A stretch of DNA of 64,000 nt from Lachnospiraceae bacterium (GTDB lineage Bacteria; Bacillota; Clostridia; Lachnospirales; Lachnospiraceae): assembly GCA_910575835.1 (NCBI GenBank), contig CAJTGB010000010.1:62001-126000 (forward strand), in the 5' to 3' direction. The notes under the pieces were generated by a model. It had not been told where the DNA came from. It was given only the letters and a program-made list of their open reading frames with translations, and searched no databases. Made by a program: the position numbers and the translations under genes. Below, piece by piece: positions 18,400 through 28,069 of the stretch (positions within the stretch are counted from its first letter, which is position 1; each line of letters starts with the position of its first letter).

Positions 18400-19527
18400 T
18401 CACATCCCCTGCAGGCCCGCAAGCTTCCCAGCCTTATATTCCTGATAATTCCCGTCCTCGATCGCCTGCCGGATCTCCTCCATCATCGTATTGTAGAAAT
18501 ACAGATTATGAAGCACGCACAGTCTCATGCCCAGCATCTCCTTCGCCTTCAGAAGATGCCTGATATAAGCCCTTGAATAGGTTCTGCATGCCGGACAGCC
18601 GCAGCCCTCCTCTATAGGCCCCTCATCCAGTTCATACTTCGCATTGAAGAGATTGAGCTTCCCCTGGTTGGTATACACATGCCCATGCCGTCCGTTGCGG
18701 CTTGGATATACACAGTCGAAGAAATCCACTCCCCGCTCCACAGCCTCCAGGATATTGGCGGGAGTTCCCACCCCCATCAGATAGACCGGCTTATTCACCG
18801 GGAGATGCGGCACCACCGCGTCCAGGATCCGGTACATATCCTCATGGGATTCCCCGACCGCTAAGCCTCCGATCGCATACCCGTCAAGGTCAAGCTCCGT
18901 GATCTGCTGCGCATGGCGGATACGGATATCCTCATAGATACCGCCCTGGTTGATCCCAAACAACATCTGCTTCCGGTTGATGGTGCCCGGAAGCTGGTTC
19001 AGACGCTCCATCTCAGCCTTGCAGCGGACAAGCCATCTTGCCGTCCGATCCACGGAATTCTCAATATAATCCCTGTCCGCCACACTGGACGGACACTCGT
19101 CAAATGCCATAGCAATCGTGGACGCCAGATTCGACTGAATCCGCATACTCTCCTCCGGGCCCATGAATATCTTACGCCCGTCGATATGGGAATGAAAATA
19201 CACTCCCTCTTCCTTGATCCTTCTTAAGCCTGCCAGAGAGAAGACCTGAAAACCGCCTGAATCCGTCAGGATCGGCTTGTCCCAGACCATAAACTTATGA
19301 AGCCCTCCAAGCTTCTTAACCACCTCGTCACCCGGACGGACATGAAGATGATAAGTGTTGGAAAGCTCCACCTGAGTCTTTATCTCCTGAAGATCCGCGG
19401 TAGACACCGCGCCCTTGATGGCGGCCGCAGTACCCACATTCATAAATACAGGGGTCTCAACGACCCCATGTACCGTATGCAATCTTCCTCTTTTGGCAAG
19501 GCCCTCTCTTTTTAATAATTCATACAT
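18400..19527 (-). CDS. tgt: tRNA-guanine (queuine) transglycosylase
   Basis: Tgt swaps guanine-34 of tRNAs for Asn, Asp, His and Tyr with a 7-deazaguanine base, a step in queuosine formation. The 375-residue product shows the substrate-binding TDSGGFQVFSL, the nucleophile region FDCVYPSRNGRHG, and the zinc site CGCPACRTYSRAYIRHL. The start has AGAGGAG upstream. Downstream on the same strand comes yajC. Upstream, the L,D-transpeptidase gene ends only 12 bases before the tgt start, so the two could be cotranscribed. No queA is present here. Confidence 0.96.
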   Translation of the reverse strand: MYELLKREGLAKRGRLHTVHGVVETPVFMNVGTAAAIKGAVSTADLQEIKTQVELSNTYHLHVRPGDEVVKKLGGLHKFMVWDKPILTDSGGFQVFSLAGLRRIKEEGVYFHSHIDGRKIFMGPEESMRIQSNLASTIAMAFDECPSSVADRDYIENSVDRTARWLVRCKAEMERLNQLPGTINRKQMLFGINQGGIYEDIRIRHAQQITELDLDGYAIGGLAVGESHEDMYRILDAVVPHLPVNKPVYLMGVGTPANILEAVERGVDFFDCVYPSRNGRHGHVYTNQGKLNLFNAKYELDEGPIEEGCGCPACRTYSRAYIRHLLKAKEMLGMRLCVLHNLYFYNTMMEEIRQAIEDGNYQEYKAGKLAGLQGM

Positions 19528-19539
19528 GGCCTTCTCCTC

Positions 19540-21576
19540 TTAATAGTGACACACTACCGGAACTCCGGCGGATATCAGATTATACAGCTGTCCTGCAATG
19601 TCGTACGGCAGATTCACACATCCGTGAGATCCCCTCGTCTGATACAGGTTCCCGCCGAAAGCCGGCTGCCAGGTCGCATCGTGGAATCCGATCCCCCCGT
19701 TAAACGGCATCCAATACTTCACCGGAGTCTCATATTCATAAGTACCATCCGGCTTCTTCGTTCCTCTAAGCGTCTGATCCAACGCCTTATATGCCAGGGA
19801 ATATACTCCCTGAGGCGTGGCGTTCCCTTTGTTGGGATTGCCGGTAACACAGCCTGACTGCAGTACCACCTGGCCGTTCTGGATAAAATAAATATGCTGT
19901 GCCGACAAGTCGACCTCCGCATAAGTACTGCCCACGTCGCTGCCCCCATGGCTCGCCGCGCGGCTTGCATAATTGGCCTCCCTCGTCACGGTCTCGCCGT
20001 TCTGAATATTAGCGATCAATGCATTATACTCCGCTTCCTGATCGATCAGCCATCCGTAGCTGCCGCCCTCTACCGTTACGACATTCCCTGTCGCCGTCGT
20101 AAAGCTCCTGGGTCTCCCCTTGGTATTATACTTATCGGCAAGAGACTGGACATACGCCCTGACCTGACCTTCGTCAAACGTCACGTTCATATCGCCGTCA
20201 ACCCTGACCCACTGAGAGATCACCGACGCATCCACCACTTCCGTATTCGGATTAAAATCATAAGTAATATTCGCGCGGAGATAGCTGTTCATCGCATCCT
20301 TCGCCGCCAGCACCTCAGGAGAATCCGAGACGAATCTCGGCATCACGTAACATCCCGCCTCCGAGAGATTCAGCGTTGGCTGAAAACCGTTGATTGCCTC
20401 CGCGATCTTTGCATTAAATACCTCCGTGTTGATCTGTGTCCCGACCACCTCCGGCACGACCCCGAACTGCCCTTCCTGGAATTCCGGGCGGGCGTCCACA
20501 GGCGGCGTCTGGTTCTCAGGATTCGTACACTTCAGATTCGCAACCACCCCTGCCAGCGCTGCTTCGTCATACTTCACACCGATCTTGGACTCGATCTTCG
20601 GGTGCTCCCAGATCGACTTCGGCCACAGAAGATTATCCTGGTCTTCCATGATCTTCTCAAGCTGTTCCCCCGCGATATACTCGATCGAGATATCATTGCC
20701 GCTGATCTGTTCCTTACCTCCGTCAGACTCCTCCAGAGTCAGAGTATAATCCGAAACCTGCTTCTTCAAATAATCTTCCACCTGCTCTACGTCTTTGAAT
20801 GAAAAATCCGTTCCGTTGATCTCCGTAAAAAACAGAAAATGACTGCTGAAGTACACCGCAAAACCGGCATACACAAGCACCAGAAGGCCGATTATACTCC
20901 CAAGCGCTATCAACGCTATCTTTGCTCCCTTTTTCTTTTTACTATTTTTTTCCATTTTATCCTCTTTGTAATCGTCGTTATCTTCCATCCAGTTCTCCCC
21001 GCGTCTCTTCCTTCTGCCAATCCGATCCTGAGACTCCTCCGAATAATCCTTTGAGGCCTCCCCGCGAACTCCGCTCTGCGTCTGCTTCGACGGCGTATCA
21101 TTAAGATCTTTGCTCTTCCTTCGCTTCGCCGGCTTATCCGCAAGGTCTTCGCTCTTCCTTTGCTTCGCCGGATCCTCCAAAGCTTCACCCTTCCTTCGTC
21201 TCTTCTGTCCCTCTGCCGAAGAACTCTTTTCTCCCTGTACTTTCTTCTTACCGGAACCGTCGGCACGATCAGCGGCCTTATCTCTGTTCTTCCTGCGTTC
21301 TATCGAATCACCTGCTGGGGATCCTCCTGACTGCGGCTTCTTAGAACCGTCTGACTGCGGCCTCTTAGGACCGTCAGCCTGCGGCTTCTTAGGGCCGTCT
21401 GACTGCGGCCTCTTCTTAACGGCCTTAGAAGGATTCCCCTTTCCCTTTTTCAAGGTTTCGGATGTTCCGTCTGCTCCAGAAATATGGTTAAGAGAAGATA
21501 TATCAGCGCCGTCAGGGCGCACTTTACGAGTCTTCTTTTTACGCGGAATTTCATAATCACCATCCCTGTTACTCAT
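19540..21576 (-). CDS. L,D-transpeptidase (YkuD) with long basic repeat-rich cytoplasmic region
   Basis: Likely forms 3-3 peptidoglycan cross-links or attaches proteins to the wall. The 678-residue product has an unusual N-terminal region of about 220 residues, very rich in Lys, Arg, Ser and Asp, containing four near-identical 8-residue units (KKPQSDGP-type; DNA repeat 21327-21422) and further degenerate RRKSEDL-like units. A membrane helix follows (about 225-245). The outside part carries a PG_binding_4-like region and a C-terminal YkuD domain with HDATWQPAFGG and the catalytic SHGCVNLP. Start at 21576 with AGAGGAG upstream. It is divergent from aroC and next to tgt. The enzyme call is firm. 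The basic cytoplasmic tail may bind nucleic acid or acidic partners, but that is inference. Confidence 0.9.
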   Translation of the reverse strand: MSNRDGDYEIPRKKKTRKVRPDGADISSLNHISGADGTSETLKKGKGNPSKAVKKRPQSDGPKKPQADGPKRPQSDGSKKPQSGGSPAGDSIERRKNRDKAADRADGSGKKKVQGEKSSSAEGQKRRRKGEALEDPAKQRKSEDLADKPAKRRKSKDLNDTPSKQTQSGVRGEASKDYSEESQDRIGRRKRRGENWMEDNDDYKEDKMEKNSKKKKGAKIALIALGSIIGLLVLVYAGFAVYFSSHFLFFTEINGTDFSFKDVEQVEDYLKKQVSDYTLTLEESDGGKEQISGNDISIEYIAGEQLEKIMEDQDNLLWPKSIWEHPKIESKIGVKYDEAALAGVVANLKCTNPENQTPPVDARPEFQEGQFGVVPEVVGTQINTEVFNAKIAEAINGFQPTLNLSEAGCYVMPRFVSDSPEVLAAKDAMNSYLRANITYDFNPNTEVVDASVISQWVRVDGDMNVTFDEGQVRAYVQSLADKYNTKGRPRSFTTATGNVVTVEGGSYGWLIDQEAEYNALIANIQNGETVTREANYASRAASHGGSDVGSTYAEVDLSAQHIYFIQNGQVVLQSGCVTGNPNKGNATPQGVYSLAYKALDQTLRGTKKPDGTYEYETPVKYWMPFNGGIGFHDATWQPAFGGNLYQTRGSHGCVNLPYDIAGQLYNLISAGVPVVCHY
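21327..21422 (-). repeat. Four 24-bp tandem repeats inside the L,D-transpeptidase gene
   Basis: Four consecutive 24-base units (CTGACTGCGGC-type, starting at 21327, 21351, 21375 and 21399) encode 8-residue KKPQSDGP-like repeats in the basic cytoplasmic tail. Units differ by a few silent or conservative changes. Confidence 0.85.
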
Positions 21577-21793
21577 TAACCTTACTCCTCTGAAAAATTT
21601 TCACACTTATACATTATAATATGCATATATTCAAAAGTACAGGAAAATCAACGAAAAAAATAATGAAGATTTCCTGAAGTTATTGCATCTTTATTACAAA
21701 TATATTACAACTACTTCTTTCTTTTCTCTTCCATGTAACAAGAGTATATGCTAAAATATTCCAAACTAAAACTTAAGAAGGAGACTTTCATCT

Positions 21794-22906
21794 ATGGCTG
21801 GATCAACTTATGGAACTGCATTTTCAATCACAACCTGGGGAGAATCCCATGGACCGGCGATCGGCGCAGTCATCGACGGATGCCCCGCCGGACTAACCCT
21901 GTCCGAAGAAGATATACAGAGATTCTTAGACCGCAGAAAACCCGGTCAGAACAAATATACTACCGCAAGAAATGAATCCGATAAGATAGAGATACTCTCC
22001 GGCGTCTTTGAAGGGAAGACTACCGGAACACCCATCTCCCTGATGGTCCGCAATCAGGACCAGCGCTCCAGGGATTACGGCAGGATCCGGGAGTGCTACC
22101 GTCCGGGGCATGCCGACTACACCTTTGACGCCAAGTACGGATTCCGGGATTACCGGGGAGGCGGCCGGTCTTCCGGGCGGGAGACCATCGGACGCGTTGC
22201 CGCCGGAGCCGTGGCATCCAAGCTCCTGCTAAAGCTTGGGATCCGTATCACCGCCTACACCAAGGCGATCGGCAATATTGAAGTACCGGAATCCGATTAT
22301 GACTACGGATGCATCCTCACCAACCCGCTGTACATGCCCAATAACAGCTACGCCGAAGCTGCCGCTGATTATCTGGACAACTGTATCCATAAACAGGACT
22401 CCTCCGGCGGTATGATCGAATGTGTGATCGACGGTATGCCCGCCGGAGTCGGCGAGCCCGTATTCAACAAGCTGGATGCGAACCTTGCCAGGGCCGTGAT
22501 GTCTATCGGCGCAGTAAAAGGCGTGGAGATCGGCGATGGTTTCGCGGTTACCTGTGCAGCAGGCAGTTCGAATAATGACGCCTTCTGCGCCGATGAAGGA
22601 CATATCGCAAAGAAGACCAATCACGCCGGCGGAACTCTCGGCGGCATAAGCGACGGCAGCCGGATCATCCTTCGGGCCGCGGTAAAGCCCACCCCTTCCA
22701 TCTCACAGGAGCAGGAAACGGTGGACCAGGAAGGCAAAAACACAAGCCTTATTATTACCGGACGCCATGACCCGGTGATCGTACCAAGAGCCGTCGTCGT
22801 CGTTGAATCCATGGCGGCAGTCACGATCGCAGACCTGCTGATCGCGAACCTGTCATCCCGGATGGACTATCTGGAACAAATCTATCAAAGATCTACTCTC
22901 CGGTAA
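21794..22906 (+). CDS. aroC: Chorismate synthase
   Basis: AroC makes chorismate from 5-enolpyruvylshikimate-3-phosphate, the last step of the shikimate pathway, using reduced FMN. The 370-residue product starts MAGSTYGTAFSITTWGESHG, the family N-terminus, and contains RPGHADYTFDAKYG and the Arg-rich GGGRSSGRETIGRVAAGA. The C-terminal GRHDPVIVPRAV is also diagnostic. AAGGAG lies 10 bases before the ATG. Its last 14 bases overlap the 3' end of the convergent ABC permease gene, so no room is left for a terminator between them. No other shikimate gene is nearby. Confidence 0.96.
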   Translation: MAGSTYGTAFSITTWGESHGPAIGAVIDGCPAGLTLSEEDIQRFLDRRKPGQNKYTTARNESDKIEILSGVFEGKTTGTPISLMVRNQDQRSRDYGRIRECYRPGHADYTFDAKYGFRDYRGGGRSSGRETIGRVAAGAVASKLLLKLGIRITAYTKAIGNIEVPESDYDYGCILTNPLYMPNNSYAEAAADYLDNCIHKQDSSGGMIECVIDGMPAGVGEPVFNKLDANLARAVMSIGAVKGVEIGDGFAVTCAAGSSNNDAFCADEGHIAKKTNHAGGTLGGISDGSRIILRAAVKPTPSISQEQETVDQEGKNTSLIITGRHDPVIVPRAVVVVESMAAVTIADLLIANLSSRMDYLEQIYQRSTLR

Positions 22907-25238
22907 GCAGCGCCCTTGGAGTGATCTTTTTGATGCCAAGCGACAGCAGGCACGCGATCCCGAAAGTAAATAAGATCAGTCCCAATCCTGCCGCAGTAAT
23001 GAATCCGGCCGGAACGGCAAAGGTACATTTTACAATGCCGATCCCCTTTAAAAACAGAGCCGTCAGCGGATTGATCACCACGGCGCTGACCATGATCCCT
23101 ATCAGCGTAGATATCATGACCGCAGGCATAAAGCAAAGCGCCGTCTGCAGGATCAGCTGCCCTGTCGTGAATCCGAGAGCCGTCAGGACGCCGTAATCCC
23201 GTTTCCGGCTCGTCAGCATCGTCCTGACAAGGAGATAGAGCACGAACGCAACGACGATTCCGCTTAATACCAGGATCGCGGCGACTATGAGCGTCATCAA
23301 AGAGACATAGACAGCCGACGATCCTTCCACCACCGCCAGAACATTTACAGACGTATTGATATGCTCTCCAAAACGGCTGCTCACCCTCTCATTGAATGCA
23401 TCTATGTCCGTCCCTTCTGTGAGATTGATATAGTAATCTGCATTCTGGAATTCGCCCATCTGCTCATAACCGGCACGGGTCAGCAAGCAGTCCTTTCCCA
23501 GATTATTGCTGGTCTGCGTAAACCCGGATATGATATATTCTGCCTCTTTCCCTTCCGCAGTAAGCGTAATCTCATCTCCTACCTTAAGCCCCTTCTCTTT
23601 CGCATACTTTACGGCAATAGCCGTCTCGTTCTCATACTTGGGAAATCTTCCTTCAATACAGACATTCTGGTTGTTTACATCCGAGAAATCGTCCGACATG
23701 GTTGCCATCAGCGCGATCCCTCCCTTATGGCGCACTTCCCCCGAGTGATACAGATAGACCTTCTCAACGCATTCCTGTTCCCGCATCCACCGCAGGATAT
23801 CATCCTCAGCCCCGATTCTGACACTGATACAGGAATCCGCCGTCTCTCCTACGATCAATTGGATAAAAGGCTCCATATCAACGATCATATTCTCTGCCAT
23901 AACTCCCGAGAAGACCACTACCAGAGAGAGTACCAGCATCGTAATACACACCGTAATATTCTGTTTGATCCCGGAGAGAGACGTCTTAAGGGCAAGAGCC
24001 AGAGAAAGGGGCGCCCGGGTAGCCGCAAGCGGAACATGATTGCGCCTGAAATTATGCGTCTGAACCCCCTGGCGCAGCGCGGTGATCGGTTCGATCTTCT
24101 TGATCCTGCGCGCCGCAAGCCACACCGCAAGAGCGACAACTCCGCCCGCCGTTACGGCCGTGATCACAAAGGGAAGAATCAGGAACCTGACCTCGTACGG
24201 TATGCCGGTCTGAGATATCATCATATCGTTGACCGCCGGGAATAAGACATAGGACAATCCGATCCCTGCAAAAGCCGTAATCAGCGTAATTCCCACAAAC
24301 TGCATCAGCAAAGCCAGAACGATCTGACCGCTCTTATAACCGATGGCCTTCAGCGCGCCCAGATTCTTCATGTTCTCCTGGATATAGTGGATCACATTGG
24401 AAGATATCACCACCAGCGCGATCAACAGGACCAGGAACGCCATTGCACTGACGATTCCCGCACAGATCATCTGTGAAATATATCTGCTAGACGATACCAG
24501 CGTATAAGAATTGCTCAGCATACGGATATCCGGGTACCGCGAAGATACCGCATTCTTAAGAGATGCTTCATAATCTTCGCTTTGTGCTCTGTCGCGGATT
24601 CTTACCGACGCCAGCAAAGCTCCGGGTGCATATCCCTTCTCTTCAAGCTCCTGATACAGGTCCTCTGTGAGCAGCAGAGCGCTCATACTGCAATTGTGTG
24701 AACCCGCCATAGCACTGTTAAGGAATCCGCATACCGTATAGCTTACCTCGCTGCTCCCAATTGTCATATGGATCCTGTCTCCTACCGAATATCCGCCTCC
24801 CACGCCGTAGATCATGGGAAGATAGACTCCTCTTGTGTATGCGCCCTCCTCCACGATCTCGAGCTTCCCGATCGGACGTTTCAGCGCGGCCTCTTTTTCA
24901 AGGATCACAAATTCCGTATTGACTTCCCCCTCATTATAGGGAAATGAACCCACCATGGATAACGCGTCGTCCATATAATATTCGGTCGTATCTTCGTCTT
25001 CTTCGATCATTTCCCTGACATAATCTCTAAGCTCATTTGCCTCACCGTTCACCACAAGGGTTACATGCCCGGCATTGAGCCTGTCGTGACAGCGGTCGAA
25101 ATTACTCTTATAATCCATGGCCAATATCAGCCACAGGTTCAGCATAGCAGACGCCGCCAAGAGCAGCACAAGGATCGCCGCCGTCTGCGCCTTCGACCTG
25201 CGAAGATTGGCACGCACGATCAACAAACTTCTTCTCAT
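22893..25238 (-). CDS. FtsX-type ABC transporter permease (MacB/BceB-like), module 1
   Basis: Membrane part of an ABC system of the kind that handles antimicrobial peptides or lipids. From the ATG at 25238 it has 781 residues: an N-terminal membrane helix (about 18-38), a long extracellular segment, a first FtsX domain (about 250-390), a second extracellular region, and a second FtsX domain near the C-terminus (about 640-780). The ATG lies one base after the ATPase stop (25240-25242) with GGGGTGG overlapping that stop, so the two are coupled; a longer frame up to 25304 would overlap the ATPase gene. The gene is the last of RR-HK-ATPase-permease. Substrate unknown. It is not clearly BceB, which usually has ten membrane segments and one large outer domain. 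Confidence 0.85.
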   Translation of the reverse strand: MRRSLLIVRANLRRSKAQTAAILVLLLAASAMLNLWLILAMDYKSNFDRCHDRLNAGHVTLVVNGEANELRDYVREMIEEDEDTTEYYMDDALSMVGSFPYNEGEVNTEFVILEKEAALKRPIGKLEIVEEGAYTRGVYLPMIYGVGGGYSVGDRIHMTIGSSEVSYTVCGFLNSAMAGSHNCSMSALLLTEDLYQELEEKGYAPGALLASVRIRDRAQSEDYEASLKNAVSSRYPDIRMLSNSYTLVSSSRYISQMICAGIVSAMAFLVLLIALVVISSNVIHYIQENMKNLGALKAIGYKSGQIVLALLMQFVGITLITAFAGIGLSYVLFPAVNDMMISQTGIPYEVRFLILPFVITAVTAGGVVALAVWLAARRIKKIEPITALRQGVQTHNFRRNHVPLAATRAPLSLALALKTSLSGIKQNITVCITMLVLSLVVVFSGVMAENMIVDMEPFIQLIVGETADSCISVRIGAEDDILRWMREQECVEKVYLYHSGEVRHKGGIALMATMSDDFSDVNNQNVCIEGRFPKYENETAIAVKYAKEKGLKVGDEITLTAEGKEAEYIISGFTQTSNNLGKDCLLTRAGYEQMGEFQNADYYINLTEGTDIDAFNERVSSRFGEHINTSVNVLAVVEGSSAVYVSLMTLIVAAILVLSGIVVAFVLYLLVRTMLTSRKRDYGVLTALGFTTGQLILQTALCFMPAVMISTLIGIMVSAVVINPLTALFLKGIGIVKCTFAVPAGFITAAGLGLILFTFGIACLLSLGIKKITPRALLTGE

Positions 25239-25239
25239 G

Positions 25240-25998
25240 CTACCACCCCATTTCCGCAAGGAACGCCGACAGCTCTTCATGCCGCTTCCCGTCCCCGTGC
25301 ACATATCTGCCCAGATTGCATTCTCCTAAGATCACTCCGTCCTTCAGATACAAGATACGGTTGCCGCGGCGCGCCGAACGCATATCGTGAGTCACCATGA
25401 CCACACTCTGTCCCTGTTCGTTAAACCCGGTAAGCGTATCAAGAACGTCAAGCCCCGTCTTAGAATTAAGCGCGCCCGTAGGCTCGTCGGCAAATAAGAT
25501 CTGGGGAGAATTAATCAGCGCCCGGACGATTCCGACCCGCTGCGCTTCCCCGCCAGAGATCTGCGCGGGGAATTTCCTCTGAGTCTCCGGGGAGATACCT
25601 ACCGCCTCGAACAGCTCTTTCGCACGCCCGGTCAGCGCCTCCTTATCCTTGCTCACAAGCAGCCCCGCCGCCAGCACATTGTCCATAATACTCATCCCGT
25701 CGATCAGATAGATCTGCTGGAACACAAAGCCGCAATGCCTGCGCCTGAACACCGCAAGCCCATCCTGACTCAGATCCGATATGACCTCGTCTCCGAATGT
25801 GATCGTGCCAAGCGTCGGCGTATCCATCCCCGAGAGGGCATACAAAAGCGTTGATTTCCCCGCGCCGCTCGCCCCCATGATCACGGTAAAATCCCCCCTG
25901 TAAAGTTCAAGATCAATGTTCCGAAGAACATGCTGCATAGCCCCGCCGCTGGAGAATGATTTGCTCAGGCTGTCAGTCTTCAATAATATATCCTTCAT
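25240..25998 (-). CDS. ABC transporter ATP-binding protein, module 1
   Basis: ATPase partner of the FtsX-type permease that follows. From the ATG at 25998 it has 252 residues with Walker A GASGAGKST, signature ISGGEAQR, Walker B ILFADEPTGAL and the switch histidine in MVTHD, the pattern of the LolD/MacB/BceA group. The signature reads SGGEAQR rather than SGGQQQR. An in-frame ATG at 26022 is less likely because AGGGAGG sits just before the later ATG. The promoter-like region at 26028-26081 lies directly upstream and carries tandem TTAAGG repeats, probably bound by the response regulator of this cluster. Confidence 0.93.
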   Translation of the reverse strand: MKDILLKTDSLSKSFSSGGAMQHVLRNIDLELYRGDFTVIMGASGAGKSTLLYALSGMDTPTLGTITFGDEVISDLSQDGLAVFRRRHCGFVFQQIYLIDGMSIMDNVLAAGLLVSKDKEALTGRAKELFEAVGISPETQRKFPAQISGGEAQRVGIVRALINSPQILFADEPTGALNSKTGLDVLDTLTGFNEQGQSVVMVTHDMRSARRGNRILYLKDGVILGECNLGRYVHGDGKRHEELSAFLAEMGW

Positions 25999-26027
25999 AC
26001 CGTAAAGCCTCCCTTCTAACACCTCCT

Positions 26028-26081
26028 ATCTTACCCTTCTAATCCTTAAATGCCTTTAGGCAATCCTTAAATATTCCTTAA
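26028..26081 (-). promoter_or_regulatory. Putative response-regulator operator array and -10 box, ABC module 1
   Basis: On the minus strand TTAAGGA occurs at 26075-26081, 26064-26070 and 26043-26049, with a related CTAAAGG between the last two (26054-26060). The last copy ends 9 bases before TAAGAT (26028-26033). No -35 hexamer is visible. The layout, direct repeats about one helical turn apart next to a -10, is that of OmpR/PhoB-type activated promoters. The region overlaps the last codons of the histidine kinase gene. Binding is inference. Confidence 0.5.
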
Positions 26082-27343
26082 ATCCTCCCGCTAAGCCTGA
26101 TCCTCACCGTTACCCGCAGCCCCCGCCGTCCATTCTCCACAGTAAGCCCTCCCCGCATCTCCTTCATAAAATAATCCGACAGGTAGAGTCCAAGCCCCGC
26201 TCCTTCTTTGTGCTTTGCATTGCTGCCGCGCCGGAACTTCTCTTTCAGCAGCGGCAGTTCATCACTGACGGCACCGCCTCCGTAATCTTCGATACCGACA
26301 GCGAGATATCCCTCTTCCTTCGTCACGGATACCTCGATCTCAGTATCCGCATATTTATAAGAATTCATAAAAATATTGTCGAACACCTGCTGCAGGCGAA
26401 GCCCGTCTGCATACAGCAGACAATCTGGAATATCTGAAAATATTCCTCTATTCAGATAGTCCGCTCCCTTAAGTATCTTCTCTATCTCTCTGCTCTCCAT
26501 ATCCGCAGGAGTTACCGCAAGCTTCTGAAGTTCTTCTAATGTCGCCGTAAACAGATTGGTGACAAGCGAATTGATCTGGTCTGCCTTGGAAATGATCTGC
26601 ACATAATTCCCCCTGTCCTTTTCATTTCCTGTAAGCGCCATTCCCACTTCTGAAACTGCCTTGATACTCGCGACAGGCGTCTTGATATCGTGAGAAAGCT
26701 TCGCCACAAGCTCCTTCTTGCTCTCGTTGGCTTTCGCCTCGGCAAGCCGCGCCTTCTTAAGCTCAGAACGCATTAGATCGAAGCTCTCCGTAAATGCACC
26801 AAAGAGATTCTCCCTATCCATCTCCAGCGGAATATCCAGATTCCCTCCGGCGACCCGCTCGGCAAATCCCTCAAGCTTCCGAAAAGGTCTGATGATCCGG
26901 CGGTTCAGATAAGCCATGTATCCGGCGCAGGCCGCACACTGCAAGAGGATGGCAGCCGCCATGATAGCGGCTGCCGTCTGCTTCTGCTCCTTAAGTATCC
27001 GTACACTGTCATTATAAATGATGATCTTTCCAACTATTCCTCCCTGCACTTCAAGATCCAAAATCGTATCCCCGTGAGCAGCAGCCGAATTCACACTCTC
27101 GCTCAGGCCCCGCCTCGTGCAAAACACAAGCTTTCCGTTCTTATCAAGGACTGTATAATCAAGTTCTGTCTTGTTGATGTGTGTCTCCATCCTGTCCCAG
27201 TCTTCCTGTACAGAATGCACCGCTTCATTCATCTTCACAGCATCCCGCAGAAAATCTGAATCATCTGACACGAAGGCGGCAAGAGCAGCAATCTCTGCCG
27301 CAAAGATAACCAACATACTGATCAGAAATATCTGCTTCTTCAT
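26078..27343 (-). CDS. Sensor histidine kinase, module 1
   Basis: A 421-residue membrane sensor kinase. An N-terminal helix (about 5-25) and a second helix near residues 125-145 bracket an extracellular domain of about 100 residues, followed by HAMP (about 150-200), the H-box KLSHDIKTPVASIKAV with the phospho-accepting His, and a HATPase domain with N-box NIFMNSYKYA and G-boxes GIEDYGGG and GAGLGLYLS. Its ATG overlaps the regulator's stop by four bases (ATGA), so they are coupled. It probably senses the same compound handled by the downstream ABC transporter; unlike the other two kinases in the window it has a real outer sensor domain. Confidence 0.92.
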   Translation of the reverse strand: MKKQIFLISMLVIFAAEIAALAAFVSDDSDFLRDAVKMNEAVHSVQEDWDRMETHINKTELDYTVLDKNGKLVFCTRRGLSESVNSAAAHGDTILDLEVQGGIVGKIIIYNDSVRILKEQKQTAAAIMAAAILLQCAACAGYMAYLNRRIIRPFRKLEGFAERVAGGNLDIPLEMDRENLFGAFTESFDLMRSELKKARLAEAKANESKKELVAKLSHDIKTPVASIKAVSEVGMALTGNEKDRGNYVQIISKADQINSLVTNLFTATLEELQKLAVTPADMESREIEKILKGADYLNRGIFSDIPDCLLYADGLRLQQVFDNIFMNSYKYADTEIEVSVTKEEGYLAVGIEDYGGGAVSDELPLLKEKFRRGSNAKHKEGAGLGLYLSDYFMKEMRGGLTVENGRRGLRVTVRIRLSGRI

Positions 27344-28035
27344 TGTCCTCCTCCGTGGAACCTGTATCCGTCTCCCCAGACCGTGATGATATATTCCGGG
27401 TTCCCGGGCTCGCGCTCGATCGCCTCCCTGATCTTACGGATATGTACATTCAGCGTTCCGTCTCCCGTGAACCGGTCCTCCCACACCTTCTCGAATAACT
27501 CTTGCTTCGGGACCACCCTGTCCGCATTCCGAATCAAGTAAGACAACAGCTTATATTCAAGCGCCGTGAGCTTCACAGGCTTCCCGTCCACCGTCACCTG
27601 CTTCGCATAAGGATCCACCGCAAGCCTCCCATCCGAATATCCCTGCTCAGAATATCCGCCGCCTGCACTCTGCCCGTAACGCTTAAGCACCACCCTCACC
27701 TTCGCCAGAAGAACGCCGAGAGAATAGGGCTTCTGTACATAATCATCACCTCCGATATTCAGCGCAATGATCTTGTCGTCGTCACTCGTCCGCGCAGAGA
27801 TGAAGATGATCGGGATCTCTGTCTTCCTGCGGAGCTCCTTACACAACTCAAACCCGCTGCCGTCGCCGAGATTAATGTCAAGTAACACCAATTCCGTCTC
27901 GTTCTCCTCGAAGAATTTCCTGCATTCCAAGGCGCTGTATACGGCTTTCGTCTTAACTCCGAACAGGTTAAAATACTCTGCCGTACTGTCGGCAAGCACT
28001 CTCTCATCATCAATGATCAGACATTCACAGTGCAT
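27340..28035 (-). CDS. OmpR-family response regulator, module 1
   Basis: A 231-residue two-domain regulator: receiver domain with the phospho-acceptor Asp in LVLLDINLGDGSG and Lys in YVQKPYS, then a winged-helix DNA-binding domain (TALEYKLLSYLIRN, LNVHIRKIREAI, WGDGYRF). The ATG at 28035 has AGGGAGGG 5 bases upstream; a GTG one codon earlier is too close to that site. It lies 34 bases after the ydjI-like gene, with no visible terminator between, so it may be read with the ydjGHI-like block. Likely target: the repeat array at 26028-26081 ahead of its own transporter. Confidence 0.93.
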   Translation of the reverse strand: MHCECLIIDDERVLADSTAEYFNLFGVKTKAVYSALECRKFFEENETELVLLDINLGDGSGFELCKELRRKTEIPIIFISARTSDDDKIIALNIGGDDYVQKPYSLGVLLAKVRVVLKRYGQSAGGGYSEQGYSDGRLAVDPYAKQVTVDGKPVKLTALEYKLLSYLIRNADRVVPKQELFEKVWEDRFTGDGTLNVHIRKIREAIEREPGNPEYIITVWGDGYRFHGGGQ

Positions 28036-28069
28036 CACAGCCCTCCCTCTTTCTCACACGGTATATCCG

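Noticed and set aside
21327-21422. CRISPR-like repeats
   Set aside because: Units are directly joined with no spacers and encode an 8-residue protein repeat within the L,D-transpeptidase.
25239-25304. Upstream start for the module 1 permease
   Set aside because: It would overlap the ATPase gene, and the extra N-terminus has no homologous character; the ATG at 25238 follows the ATPase stop with a GGGGTGG site.
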